This document shows, piece after piece, positions 18,194 through 26,212 of a stretch of 44,509 bases of DNA. The notes under the pieces are model-generated. The model searched no databases. It saw nothing but the letters and a program-made list of their open reading frames with translations, and was not told the DNA's origin. Source of the DNA: an uncultured Lachnospiraceae bacterium (lineage in GTDB: Bacteria; Bacillota; Clostridia; Lachnospirales; Lachnospiraceae); assembly GCA_945949045.1 (NCBI GenBank), contig CAMFDG010000015.1, forward strand, positions 1-44,509. The letters are read 5' to 3'. Positions within the stretch are counted from its first letter, which is position 1; each line of letters starts with the position of its first letter. The position numbers were made by a program, and so were the translations under genes.

Positions 18194-19445
18194 GATAATC
18201 CTTTAATTTGCGGCTTCGGCTGGGATGGCGCAGCTTTCGAAGGGCTTTTGCTTCAATCTGGCGAATTCGCTCACGGGTAACATTGAATTCCTTTCCGACC
18301 TCCTCTAAGGTTCTCGCACGTCCGTCCTCCAACCCGAAACGAAGGGTCAGTACCTTCTGCTCCCGCTCTGTCAGAGTTCCAAGCACTTCTTCCAGCTGCT
18401 CCTTTAACAGGGTAAATGCAGCGGCGTCCGCCGGAACCGGCACATTGTCATCCTTGATGAAATCACCGAGATGGGAATCCTCCTCCTCACCGATGGGGGT
18501 CTCCAGAGAAACCGGCTCCTGGGAAATTTTAAGGATTTCACGAACACGATCCACCGGCATATTCATCTCCTGGGCAATCTCCTCCGGAGAAGGCTCTCTT
18601 CCCAATTCCTGCAGAAGCTGTCTGCTGACGCGGATCAGCTTGTTGATTGTCTCCACCATATGCACCGGAATTCGGATGGTCCTCGCCTGATCGGCAATGG
18701 CCCTTGTGATGGCCTGACGGATCCACCAGGTAGCGTAGGTAGAAAATTTGTACCCCTTATTATAATCAAATTTCTCCACCGCCTTGATCAGACCCAGATT
18801 TCCCTCCTGAATCAGATCCAGAAACAGCATACCTCTTCCCACATAGCGCTTGGCAATACTGACCACCAGACGAAGGTTCGCCTCAGCCAGACGCTTCTTT
18901 GCATCGGAGCCGCGGTCCACATCCAGCTGGAGTTCTTTGATTTCTCCCCGGATAGACTCTTTTTCTGCTTCATCCTGCTCAGCCTCCAGGCGCTCCTTCA
19001 ACAGCTGGATCTTTTCCGAAGCCACATTGCCCGCCTCCATTTTCTTGGCAAGCTCGATCTCCTCCTCCGCACTAAGAAGCGGCACTTTACCAATCTCCTT
19101 CAAATACATGCGGACCGGATCCTCCACACTGACGCCGTCCGGAACAGACAGATCAATATTCTCTACCTCTACTTCCTCTTCATCATCGAGAATGATCTCA
19201 TCGTCATCATCATCATCGCTGATGCGAAGCACATCCACATTATTATGCTCCAGAAAATCCAATACTGCCTCCATCTTCTCTGCATCAAGATTCATGTCCT
19301 TGAAGAAGTCACTGATCTCCTGATACTCTAAAATATTCCTTTTTTTCTTTCCCAGTTCCAGAAGTTCACTCAGTTTTTCCCGGAATTTTGCTTTACTTTC
19401 TTCTGTTTCTACTGCCTGTGTGTTTTCTTCATTTTTCTTTGCCAT
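18186..19445 (-). CDS. rpoD: Primary sigma factor (sigma-70/sigma-A)
   Basis: The main housekeeping sigma factor, with 419 residues. It has region 1.1, an acidic stretch around 78-95 ([18 protein letters not shown]), region 1.2 ([21 protein letters not shown]), region 2 with [19 protein letters not shown] and [13 protein letters not shown], region 3, and the region-4 helix-turn-helix ([20 protein letters not shown]). All core motifs are intact. It lies 38 bp downstream of dnaG and overlaps trmK by 8 bp, the layout of a macromolecular-synthesis operon without rpsU. Confidence 0.98.
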   Translation of the reverse strand: MAKKNEENTQAVETEESKAKFREKLSELLELGKKKRNILEYQEISDFFKDMNLDAEKMEAVLDFLEHNNVDVLRISDDDDDDEIILDDEEEVEVENIDLSVPDGVSVEDPVRMYLKEIGKVPLLSAEEEIELAKKMEAGNVASEKIQLLKERLEAEQDEAEKESIRGEIKELQLDVDRGSDAKKRLAEANLRLVVSIAKRYVGRGMLFLDLIQEGNLGLIKAVEKFDYNKGYKFSTYATWWIRQAITRAIADQARTIRIPVHMVETINKLIRVSRQLLQELGREPSPEEIAQEMNMPVDRVREILKISQEPVSLETPIGEEEDSHLGDFIKDDNVPVPADAAAFTLLKEQLEEVLGTLTEREQKVLTLRFGLEDGRARTLEEVGKEFNVTRERIRQIEAKALRKLRHPSRSRKLKDYLE

Positions 19446-19483
19446 GTCGCTACTGTCCTCTCAGGTTACTTTTTATTTTGTCC

Positions 19484-21271
19484 TTAATCTATGGAAATAT
19501 GCAATTTTTCAAGGGTTTCCAGTTGTCGCTTTGCCTCGATCAGCTCCATCATGGCGGTAAGATCCGCCGGATTTGTATTTTTTGTCTGCTCATCAATACT
19601 GTTTTGTTTGATACGGATAATGGTTTCCTTCAGTACCTTTTCCAGATCCGCCTTTGTCTCTACCTTATGGATTCTCGCATTAAAAAGGGCCGCGATCTCC
19701 TTCTGATCCTCCTCATTTGGAAACAGGCTGATGATCTGTGCCGGATTCACACTTTTCGTCTTCTCATACTGGGAGAACACCTCCTTTGCAGCCCTTTGAT
19801 AAAGCTCCTCGGTAAAATCCTTCGGACTCACCAGCCCTTTTATTTTTGCAAAAAGCCCGGTATCCTCGATGAGCCAGGTCAGAAGCAGCTTTTGGGACTG
19901 CTTCATCCCGTCCTCCCTCTTGTTCTTTTCATTCACTCCGGTCTTCAGGGGTGCCTGCTTTACGATTCCCCCCTGCACGGCCTGCTGGTTCACCAGCTTC
20001 CGAAGATTTTCAAAACCGATCTGATACCTTTCCGCCACTGCCTCCATGTAATTATTTCGTTCCAGCTCCTCGCTAAAATTCACAAGACGACCGGCCACCT
20101 CATGGAAAAAGGCAGTTTTGGATTCCGGATCCTTCATATCATACTGCTCCTCCAGCATCCGGATCTCAAACAGAAAACTGTTCTCCGCCTGATCGATGCG
20201 CTCCTGGTAGCCTTCCGCTCCAAGGGCTTTGATAAACTCATCCGGATCCTTGTAAGGGCGCATATTGATCACTTTTGTGGTAATTCCTACCTCCTTTAAG
20301 ATCGGAATCGCCCGAAGGGCTGCCTTCACACCCGCACCATCACTGTCATAGGTCAGGTAAACCTCTTTGGTGTAACGCTTCAGCAGATTGGCATGCCCGG
20401 TGGTAAGGGAGGTTCCCAGAGATGCCACTGCATTGTCAAAGCCTGCCTGATGCAGCGCAATCACATCCATATAGCCCTCACACAAAAGCAGCTGCGGTTT
20501 TCTCGTTGTTCTCGCAATATGAAGGCCGTATAGATTACGGCTTTTATCAAAAATCATAGTTTCCGGAGAATTCAGGTATTTGGGCTCTCCATCTCCCATG
20601 ACACGACCGCCGAAACCAATGACCCGGTTGTGAATATCCATGATGGGAAACATGGCCCGGTTCCAGAACTTGTCATGACCACCCCGCACCTCATCAATGG
20701 TAATCAGACCGGACTCCTTTAAAAGCTCATCGCTATACCCCTTTTTACGAAGATAACGATATAAGTCATCACTATACTGGTCAGAATAGCCCAGCCCGAA
20801 TTTCTGCATGGTCTCCTCCGACAGGCCACGCCCCGCAAAATAATCGTGGGCCCGCTGCCCTCTGGGGCTTCGAAGCAGCATATAATAATACTTGGCGGCT
20901 TCCTTATTGATTTCCAAAAGCGTAGATCGCTTGTCTGCCTCCCGTCTCTGGGCGTCCGTCATCTCCTTCTCGGGCAGGGAAATCCCTGCCCGGTCAGCCA
21001 GAACCCTCATGGCTTCGCCGAAGGTGAAATTCTCATACTGCATCAGAAAAGTGAACACATTGCCACCGGCCCCGCATCCAAAGCAGTAATACATCTGCTT
21101 ACCGGGTGATACGGAAAAAGACGGTGTTTTTTCATTATGAAAGGGACACAGTCCAAAATAGGTGCTGCCCTTCTTCTGCAGGTGTACATAGCCGCCAATG
21201 ACATCCACGATGTCGTTGCGGGAACGCACCTCCTCGATCTGTTCATCTGAATATAGCGGCGTATGTATCAT
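19484..21271 (-). CDS. dnaG: DNA primase
   Basis: The enzyme makes RNA primers for DNA replication. The N-terminal CHC2 zinc domain shows Cys42, His45, Cys63 and Cys66 (LCPFHNEKTPSF and YYCFGCGAGG). The Toprim domain has LLLCEGYMDVIALHQAGF and TYDSDGAG. The C-terminal part, past residue 440, is a poorly conserved DnaB-interaction domain. The length of 595 residues is normal. Its ATG is preceded by AAAGGAG. A strong hairpin lies immediately upstream, at the dgt stop codon. Confidence 0.97.
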   Translation of the reverse strand: MIHTPLYSDEQIEEVRSRNDIVDVIGGYVHLQKKGSTYFGLCPFHNEKTPSFSVSPGKQMYYCFGCGAGGNVFTFLMQYENFTFGEAMRVLADRAGISLPEKEMTDAQRREADKRSTLLEINKEAAKYYYMLLRSPRGQRAHDYFAGRGLSEETMQKFGLGYSDQYSDDLYRYLRKKGYSDELLKESGLITIDEVRGGHDKFWNRAMFPIMDIHNRVIGFGGRVMGDGEPKYLNSPETMIFDKSRNLYGLHIARTTRKPQLLLCEGYMDVIALHQAGFDNAVASLGTSLTTGHANLLKRYTKEVYLTYDSDGAGVKAALRAIPILKEVGITTKVINMRPYKDPDEFIKALGAEGYQERIDQAENSFLFEIRMLEEQYDMKDPESKTAFFHEVAGRLVNFSEELERNNYMEAVAERYQIGFENLRKLVNQQAVQGGIVKQAPLKTGVNEKNKREDGMKQSQKLLLTWLIEDTGLFAKIKGLVSPKDFTEELYQRAAKEVFSQYEKTKSVNPAQIISLFPNEEDQKEIAALFNARIHKVETKADLEKVLKETIIRIKQNSIDEQTKNTNPADLTAMMELIEAKRQLETLEKLHISID

Positions 21272-21281
21272 CTCCTTTCAA

Positions 21282-21317
21282 GATACAGGAAATGCACCTG
21301 CGGTGCATTTCAGTATC
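21282..21317 (-). promoter_or_regulatory. Long hairpin between dgt and dnaG
   Basis: A 10-bp perfect stem (GAAATGCACC at 21289-21298 with GGTGCATTTC at 21302-21311) with a 3-nt loop is extended by GATAC/GTATC pairs at 21282-21286 and 21313-21317. It overlaps the dgt stop codon and ends about 10 nt before the dnaG ribosome-binding site. No T-run follows. It may be a processing or stability element that sets dnaG levels relative to dgt. Confidence 0.6.
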
Positions 21318-22323
21318 CATCAACCTGCCAGGCCTGGGGCATGAAGTTCTCCTTGAACTTGGTGATGGCATACTGGTCTGTCATCCCGGAGATATAGTCG
21401 CAGACGACGCGCCCCTTGTCTTCTCCCTGATCCAGCATGTGAAGAAGCTTGTCCGGCAGCTGATCGATATGATCCATATAGAAATAAAACATCTGCTCCA
21501 GCATGGCCTTTGCTTTGACCTCCTCGCCCTTGGCCACCGGATTCTTATATACATTCTGAAACATAAAAATACGCAGATCCTTAAGCGCCTGCTGGGTCTC
21601 CTGTGACATCACAATATCATCCTTATCCATGCTGTTGATAATAATGTCATGGATCAGATGATCCAGCCTCTCACGGGTAGTGAAGCCAAGGGTCTTCCGA
21701 AGCTCCAGAGGGATGTCATCCTCACTTAAAATCTGGGCACGGATGGCATCGTCAATATCCGAATTCACATAGGCGATCTTGTCCGACAGCCGGACGATCT
21801 TCCCCTCCAATGTGTGGGGTGTTGTCCTCGTCTGGTGATTCAGGATTCCATCCCTTACCTCCCAGGTGAGGTTTAAACCCTCACCATCCTTCTCCAGCTT
21901 CTCCACGATACGCACACTCTGCTCGTTGTGCTTAAAGCCGCCCTCATAAATATCATTCAGAAGAAATTCTCCTGCATGGCCAAAGGGTGTGTGCCCCAGA
22001 TCATGCCCCAGGGCAATCGCCTCCACCAGGTCCTCGTTCATCCGGAGCGCCTTGGCAATCGTGCGGGCGTTCTGTGATACCTCCAGAGTATGGGTCATCC
22101 TGGTGCGGTAATGATCCCCCAGAGGCGTCAGAAAAACCTGCGTCTTGCTCTTAAGCCGTCGAAAGGACTTACTATGTAAAATCCGATCCCGATCCCTCTG
22201 AAACACCGGCCGGATATCGCACTGGGGTTCTTCCTTATCCCTGCCAAGGGACTTTATACTGAGGCAGGCATAGGGACTTAAATTTTCGATTTCCATCTGT
22301 TCGATCTGTTCCCGAATTGTCAT
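21310..22323 (-). CDS. dgt: Deoxyguanosinetriphosphate triphosphohydrolase-like protein
   Basis: This HD-domain enzyme hydrolyses dNTPs to nucleoside and triphosphate. The metal ligands are visible as His78 (RMTHTLEVSQNARTIA) and His107-Asp108 (IALGHDLGHTPFGHAGE), with a later Asp in KIAYVNSDIDDAI. The N-terminal RPVFQRDRDRILHSKSFRRLKSKTQVF stretch is typical of the Dgt-like family. The length of 337 residues fits the shorter Gram-positive type. It stands just upstream of dnaG, so dNTP control and primase are co-transcribed. Confidence 0.95.
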   Translation of the reverse strand: MTIREQIEQMEIENLSPYACLSIKSLGRDKEEPQCDIRPVFQRDRDRILHSKSFRRLKSKTQVFLTPLGDHYRTRMTHTLEVSQNARTIAKALRMNEDLVEAIALGHDLGHTPFGHAGEFLLNDIYEGGFKHNEQSVRIVEKLEKDGEGLNLTWEVRDGILNHQTRTTPHTLEGKIVRLSDKIAYVNSDIDDAIRAQILSEDDIPLELRKTLGFTTRERLDHLIHDIIINSMDKDDIVMSQETQQALKDLRIFMFQNVYKNPVAKGEEVKAKAMLEQMFYFYMDHIDQLPDKLLHMLDQGEDKGRVVCDYISGMTDQYAITKFKENFMPQAWQVDGY

Positions 22324-22411
22324 AACAATACTCCCAACCTATGTAATCTGCTCACAATATATAATTCTGTGCCCCACTCTGTTTTCCTTTTTTGCCGACT
22401 GTTTTTTCGTA

Positions 22412-23935
22412 TTATTTTTTATTTCCACCAAGAATCTCCCGCAGCTGCTGCAGACAGATTCCCGTAATCTCATTCTCATAGCTTCCATAATAGAATTTGT
22501 TATCACGGATCAGAATGCAGCCTGCCCATCGGCCGCTCACTGCATCCCTTTCCAGCAACGCATCCATAGAGGGATAGGCACGAATCGTAAAATATGCATC
22601 GTAATCCTCGAAATCCTGCGGTCGGTAGGTCACCTTCGGAAACTGCATGGAAAGCCCCTGCATCAGACCCTCATTGCAGAGGGCATAGCCGGTAGGTTCA
22701 TGGGAATAGGCCGATTCCTTTTCCCAATCCTCATCCCAGAGCACAAAAACACAATTCTCTGCTTCCATCGGATCCAGATTCTCAATCGGCGCATAGACCC
22801 CTTCCTGTCTGCCCCGCATCTGCACCCGGTCCGTACGGCAGGTTTCGTCACTGTACAAAAGATTGGCAACTGCCAGACGGTAAAACCGGCTGTCACAGTT
22901 TTCATTTTTCCCCGCCAGATATCCCTGAGGCGTGCCGGTTTCATCAAGCTTCAGTTTCTCATCTACCGGCACATAAATTCTACCGCCGTACTCCATTGGG
23001 CCAAGTACAGTATCCTCCGTCAGGAATTCTGCCACCTTTCCATAGCCCTCCCTGGTATCCTCCGGCACCAGAAGAATAATGCCCACCACCACAGCGACTG
23101 TCACCAGACCGCAGACAGCCGCAGCCACATTGACGAACCAGTTCTTACCCCTTACTCCCTTCGCCTTTGCCTCTTCCATGTGTTTCGGCCTCTGCCGGAT
23201 GCTTCGAACCGAAAACCAGCAGGAAAACAGGCCAACCACAGACATAATGATCAAAAGAAATAACATCGCAAGTATGTCCTGCCATAAAGCAAACTCCCGG
23301 CACAGCAGAAACTGGTCAATCAGACATACCGCCCGTGCGTCCGTAGGATTGTCGGAAGCAAGACTGCTAAGCCAGCCAGTTCCGAGGCACACCAGTGCAA
23401 AACCCGCTGCATCCACCAGCGCATAAATGATCCAGTTCCTCCGTCCTTTTATCACCACCAGTGGGAAAAGGGACAGCACAAAGGTAAACATCAGAATGCC
23501 CGCCGCCAGATAAGAGGTCTTCTCTAACAATGAAGTCTGAAACAATTCTTTTACAAACCGGGCTGCTGAAGCCCCGCTCAAATTCCCCCATCCGGTCACC
23601 CTCGATATCGTCATCAGCACCCGAAGCAGACTCCAGATCAGCAGATATCCCAGGGAAAAGCCGGCAAACAGACCCATGACCGCTTTTCCTGCCTGCCCCT
23701 TTTCATCTTCTGTCTGTGGACGCAGCTGCTCCGTCATCGGCGCCTGCAGCCTGTCGACCGCCCAGGTTCTGGTCATGTAAAACATCACCAGAAAGGCCAG
23801 AAAGGCCGGTACACCTCCCATGCTCCCGATAAATCCGTTGATAAAAAGCATCACGATAAAGGCGAGTACTACGGACACAATCAGCCGTCCTGTTCCGTCC
23901 CTGCTGTCTGTCGATACGATTTTCTCCTGTTTCAT
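22412..23935 (-). CDS. Multi-pass membrane protein with extracytoplasmic C-terminal domain, unknown function
   Basis: I do not recognise a named family. The 507-residue protein has about seven hydrophobic helices in the first 300 residues (around 17-38, 41-58, 85-110, 140-165, 168-190, 225-245, 265-290). A soluble part of about 210 residues follows, probably outside the membrane, with a charged, tyrosine-rich sequence (CRTDRVQMRGRQEGVYAPIE). It starts at an ATG with a GGGGGA ribosome-binding site, precedes dgt by 88 bp and lies downstream of the tRNA-Leu(AAG) gene. It may be the first gene of the dgt-dnaG-rpoD unit. Confidence 0.6.
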   Translation of the reverse strand: MKQEKIVSTDSRDGTGRLIVSVVLAFIVMLFINGFIGSMGGVPAFLAFLVMFYMTRTWAVDRLQAPMTEQLRPQTEDEKGQAGKAVMGLFAGFSLGYLLIWSLLRVLMTISRVTGWGNLSGASAARFVKELFQTSLLEKTSYLAAGILMFTFVLSLFPLVVIKGRRNWIIYALVDAAGFALVCLGTGWLSSLASDNPTDARAVCLIDQFLLCREFALWQDILAMLFLLIIMSVVGLFSCWFSVRSIRQRPKHMEEAKAKGVRGKNWFVNVAAAVCGLVTVAVVVGIILLVPEDTREGYGKVAEFLTEDTVLGPMEYGGRIYVPVDEKLKLDETGTPQGYLAGKNENCDSRFYRLAVANLLYSDETCRTDRVQMRGRQEGVYAPIENLDPMEAENCVFVLWDEDWEKESAYSHEPTGYALCNEGLMQGLSMQFPKVTYRPQDFEDYDAYFTIRAYPSMDALLERDAVSGRWAGCILIRDNKFYYGSYENEITGICLQQLREILGGNKK

Positions 23936-24010
23936 GTAATCCCCCTGATCCTGAACATTCAGCCCTGCAAAGCTGCATTACGGCTTCCATAATTCTGTAA
24001 ACAAAACAAA

Positions 24011-24042
24011 AGAGGAAACCTTACATTTTCAAGGTTTCCTCT
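24011..24042 (-). terminator. Terminator of tRNA-Leu(AAG)
   Basis: A perfect 12-bp stem (AGAGGAAACCTT/AAGGTTTCCTCT at 24011-24022 and 24031-24042) with an 8-nt loop is followed on the minus strand by TTTTGTTTTGTTT. Confidence 0.9.
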
Positions 24043-24049
24043 CAATCAA

Positions 24050-24134
24050 TGCGGAAGATGGGACTTGAACCCACACGAGCGCAATGCTCACAAGATCCTT
24101 AGTCTTGCTCGTCTGCCAGTTCCGACACTTCCGC
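24050..24134 (-). tRNA. tRNA-Leu, anticodon AAG
   Basis: The acceptor stem GCGGAAG/CTTCCGC, the D-arm with GGAACTGGCAGAC, a long variable arm (GAGC/GCTC) and the T-arm GGGTTCAAGTCCC make this a class-II leucine tRNA. The anticodon stem CAAGA/TCTTG encloses the loop CTAAGGA, so bases 34-36 are AAG. An A at position 34 would normally be changed to inosine. No CCA is encoded. A full promoter (TTGACA, 17 nt, TATGAT) precedes it. Confidence 0.93.
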
Positions 24135-24153
24135 ATGTCTTAGCGACTTGATT

Positions 24154-24182
24154 ATCATACCAAACCCCTTCTCGTTTGTCAA
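24154..24182 (-). promoter_or_regulatory. Promoter of tRNA-Leu(AAG)
   Basis: TTGACA (24177-24182) and TATGAT (24154-24159) are separated by 17 nt on the minus strand, about 20 nt before the tRNA. Confidence 0.8.
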
Positions 24183-24229
24183 CCTTTATTTTAATTATTT
24201 TCAAGCTATTTTTCGAACATTCTAAACAA

Positions 24230-24425
24230 TTGTTACTATTCACAGCCCTTATCCTCATTCGCAATCCCGCCGGCTTCGCCTGCTTTCCCGCTCCTGCGGA
24301 GCTAAGATTGCTTATGAGGATGAGTTTCCTGTTTCGCAGTCAGATTTCAGAATGAACATTGCCTGCTTACAAGCAAGCATGACGCTGGCAATGTTCATTC
24401 TGAAATCGGCTGTGAATAGTAACAA
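24230..24425. repeat. 196-bp multi-arm inverted-repeat element between two tRNA-Leu genes
   Basis: The outer arms are an 18-bp perfect inverted repeat (24230-24247 with 24408-24425). Inside are two further hairpins: 24251-24266 with 24306-24321 (14 of 16 pairs), and a 21-bp perfect stem 24343-24363 with 24387-24407. Together they can fold into a three-way junction. There is no credible protein gene. It could be a MITE, a structured RNA or a repeat that insulates the two divergent tRNA promoters. Confidence 0.75.
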
Positions 24426-24453
24426 ACAATTTCAAATTTTTCACATTTCCCTA

Positions 24454-24482
24454 TTGACAGAACGAATAAAGTTCGATAGAAT
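24454..24482 (+). promoter_or_regulatory. Promoter of tRNA-Leu(CAG)
   Basis: TTGACA (24454-24459) and TAGAAT (24477-24482) are separated by 17 nt, just upstream of the tRNA. Confidence 0.8.
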
Positions 24483-24493
24483 ATCATTTGTTC

Positions 24494-24577
24494 GCAGGAG
24501 TGGCGGAATTGGCAGACGCGCAGGCTTCAGGTGCCTGTGGTAGCAATACCGTGTGGGTTCAAGTCCCATCTCCTGCA
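24494..24577 (+). tRNA. tRNA-Leu, anticodon CAG (integration target)
   Basis: The acceptor GCAGGAG/CTCCTGC, the D-arm GCGGAATTGGCAGAC, the anticodon stem CAGGC/GCCTG around TTCAGGT (CAG at 34-36), a long variable arm (TGGTAGCAATACCG) and the T-arm GGGTTCAAGTCCC are all present. Its 3' end is duplicated at 33767-33788 because the mobile element is integrated here; the element supplies the present 3' end. Confidence 0.95.
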
Positions 24578-24579
24578 TC
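24558..24579 (+). repeat. attL: 22-bp direct repeat in the tRNA-Leu 3' end
   Basis: These 22 bases of the T-arm and acceptor 3' half are identical to 33767-33788. Direct repeats of a tRNA 3' end next to a tyrosine integrase gene are the standard sign of site-specific integration. Confidence 0.92.
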
Positions 24580-24592
24580 TCTTTTTTTGTAA

Positions 24593-24626
24593 GGAAGCCT
24601 TATTTTTCAAGGCTTCCTGCTTTTTT
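24593..24626 (+). terminator. Terminator of tRNA-Leu(CAG), on the element side
   Basis: The stem GGAAGCCTT/AAGGCTTCC (24593-24601 with 24609-24617) is followed by a T-run. Nearly the same hairpin lies past attR at 33799-33831, so the element brings its own copy of the tRNA terminator and transcription of the target tRNA is not disturbed. Confidence 0.85.
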
Positions 24627-24639
24627 GTTTATAACCAAA

Positions 24640-24662
24640 TTTAGGTTACAGTTGGGTTACAC
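24640..24662 (+). promoter_or_regulatory. Putative integrase arm-type site, left end
   Basis: TTTAGGTTACA, 3 nt, GGGTTACAC lies about 60 bp inside the left attachment core. The same pair of GGTTAC motifs in the same orientation lies 57 bp inside the right core (33687-33710). Paired repeats at this distance are typical of arm-binding sites of tyrosine integrases. Confidence 0.6.
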
Positions 24663-24673
24663 TTTTTCCTGCG

Positions 24674-26050
24674 CTAGGAATCAAGTACTTTTGCAAATTG
24701 TGTGGCATAATTATTGATATCACTCACTTGATGAATATAGCATTTCTGTGTGGTACTGATGTCTTTATGCCCTGCAAAAGTCTTTATCGTATCATCTGAA
24801 AACTGCATACTATCATGTAATTTTGATATGACAGTTTTACGGATACTGTGATTCCCATTTGGAGTATGATTACCTGCACAGGTATTATTTCTTGTCCCGC
24901 CGTTTAACCTTCTTAACGCAGTATTAACACTGCAATCATGCATCCTCTTTCCAGTCTTATTATTCAAGAAAAGAAAATCCTCATCTTCCAGTTCCAGAGA
25001 CTTGTTATGTTCCTGTACCATTTTGATATATTTTTTTGCCTTGGGTGTCAGTGGAAGTCTGCGATTACCACTTAATGTTTTCGTATGGTCTACAATTTCA
25101 TAACCATCTCTATGAATCTTACCATCTGCATCTTTATGATAAGTCTTGGTTTCCTCTTGACAGATTGTGATTGTTCCATCTGCCTTGATATGACTTGTCC
25201 TAAGCGCAACAAGTTCACCAACTCTTAATCCCAACGTAAAATTAATACAAATCGCAAGGTACGCAGTATTCCTTGTTTTCAGATACATATTAAGTGCCTT
25301 TTGTAAAAGAGAATTCTGTGCATCCTCAAAATAAACAATCTCATTATCCGGTTTGCTTATTTCCTGTTTGAAATTCTTTTCAGAAAATCCTCTGACTTGA
25401 CGCGACAGGTTAATCTGAATGATATCAAAAGAAACTGCATAATCAAATATCATGTTCATAATGGATTTCAAATCCTTAAACTGCCGATCAGTCAGATGCA
25501 TTTCTGCAATCACATCCACACACCATTTTTTGATAGCTCCTGTGGTTAATTTTTCAAAAGGTACATCAACGATAGTAGAATTTTCAAAATATCGTTTCCA
25601 TCTGGATTGCAGATTACAGGCATTTGCATACGAAGTTTCTTTGCTCTTATAATCAATCCACTCTGGATAAACAGAACGCATACAAGGTTTCTTGGGTTTT
25701 TTCTCCAATTTTTTGTAGTGCTCAACTATGAAATTTTCAAGGTTCTCTTGGGTTGACTTGGCAATCAGTTTTTTCCCACCATCAGCAGTAGGTACTTTGG
25801 TTTTATATCTGCCATCAGATGCAAGCCATATCCCACAAAACTTTTTATGTCGGTTCAATATTGTTTCACGTCTTGTCATATGTTCTAATTGTTCCGACAC
25901 ATCGTCTGCTGTAATTATATTCTCATTTAAGTCATTAAGCAATGATTCTATGACAGAAATTTTGTTTTGTAAAAGTTCTGGTGAAAACCCAAGTGCTTTA
26001 ATTATGAGAGATGTTGAGAGGTTATTTTGAGTATTCATGGGCGTATACAA
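24674..26050 (-). CDS. int: Tyrosine-family site-specific integrase
   Basis: This 458-residue recombinase integrates and excises the element at the tRNA-Leu 3' end. The catalytic residues are visible: Arg276 (LGLRVGELVALR), His401 and Arg404 (HSIRKTVISKL), His428 (FAGHKD) and nucleophile Tyr438 (TQKCYIH). Residues of about 125-220 form the core-binding domain; the N-terminal part (about 70-120) resembles an AP2/arm-type domain. The numbering uses the TTG at 26050; the ATG at 26038 is an alternative. Neither has a ribosome-binding site of its own, but a 22-codon ORF with a good site overlaps both starts, so translation may be coupled. It lies next to attL, and the gene is read towards it. Confidence 0.95.
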   Translation of the reverse strand: MYTPMNTQNNLSTSLIIKALGFSPELLQNKISVIESLLNDLNENIITADDVSEQLEHMTRRETILNRHKKFCGIWLASDGRYKTKVPTADGGKKLIAKSTQENLENFIVEHYKKLEKKPKKPCMRSVYPEWIDYKSKETSYANACNLQSRWKRYFENSTIVDVPFEKLTTGAIKKWCVDVIAEMHLTDRQFKDLKSIMNMIFDYAVSFDIIQINLSRQVRGFSEKNFKQEISKPDNEIVYFEDAQNSLLQKALNMYLKTRNTAYLAICINFTLGLRVGELVALRTSHIKADGTITICQEETKTYHKDADGKIHRDGYEIVDHTKTLSGNRRLPLTPKAKKYIKMVQEHNKSLELEDEDFLFLNNKTGKRMHDCSVNTALRRLNGGTRNNTCAGNHTPNGNHSIRKTVISKLHDSMQFSDDTIKTFAGHKDISTTQKCYIHQVSDINNYATQFAKVLDS

Positions 26051-26090
26051 AGATATGCCCGATTTTGGCGGTTGCTACGATTGCCAGCAT
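26022..26090 (-). CDS. Possible 22-codon leader peptide overlapping the integrase start
   Basis: An ATG at 26090 follows GAAAGGAG at 10-nt spacing and opens a short frame (MLAIVATAKIGHIFVYAHEY and two more residues) that stops at 26022. It covers both possible integrase starts. The frame is +1 relative to the integrase. It could couple or limit integrase translation, or be the first part of a frameshifted product. The evidence is only the ribosome-binding site and the overlap. Confidence 0.45.
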   Translation of the reverse strand: MLAIVATAKIGHIFVYAHEYSK

Positions 26091-26142
26091 TGATCTGGTT
26101 CTCCTTTCTGTGATTTATGACCGTATCAGTCAGTCGCACATA

Positions 26143-26191
26143 AGGGGCTAAAATACAGCCCCTAAGTGCTTTGACAGCCTAGACGCTAGGC
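26143..26191. promoter_or_regulatory. Two small hairpins upstream of the integrase
   Basis: AGGGGCT/AGCCCCT (26143-26149 with 26157-26163) and GCCTAG-ACG-CTAGGC (26177-26191) lie between the unknown gene and the integrase leader. Neither has a T-run. They could be recombination-related or attenuator hairpins. Confidence 0.4.
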
Positions 26192-26212
26192 ATCTGGTAA
26201 ACAGAGGAATGC

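Noticed and set aside
18471-20299. Long plus-strand frames (286 and 303 residues) antisense to rpoD and dnaG
   Set aside because: Leucine- and histidine-rich shadow translations of well-supported minus-strand genes, with no start signals.
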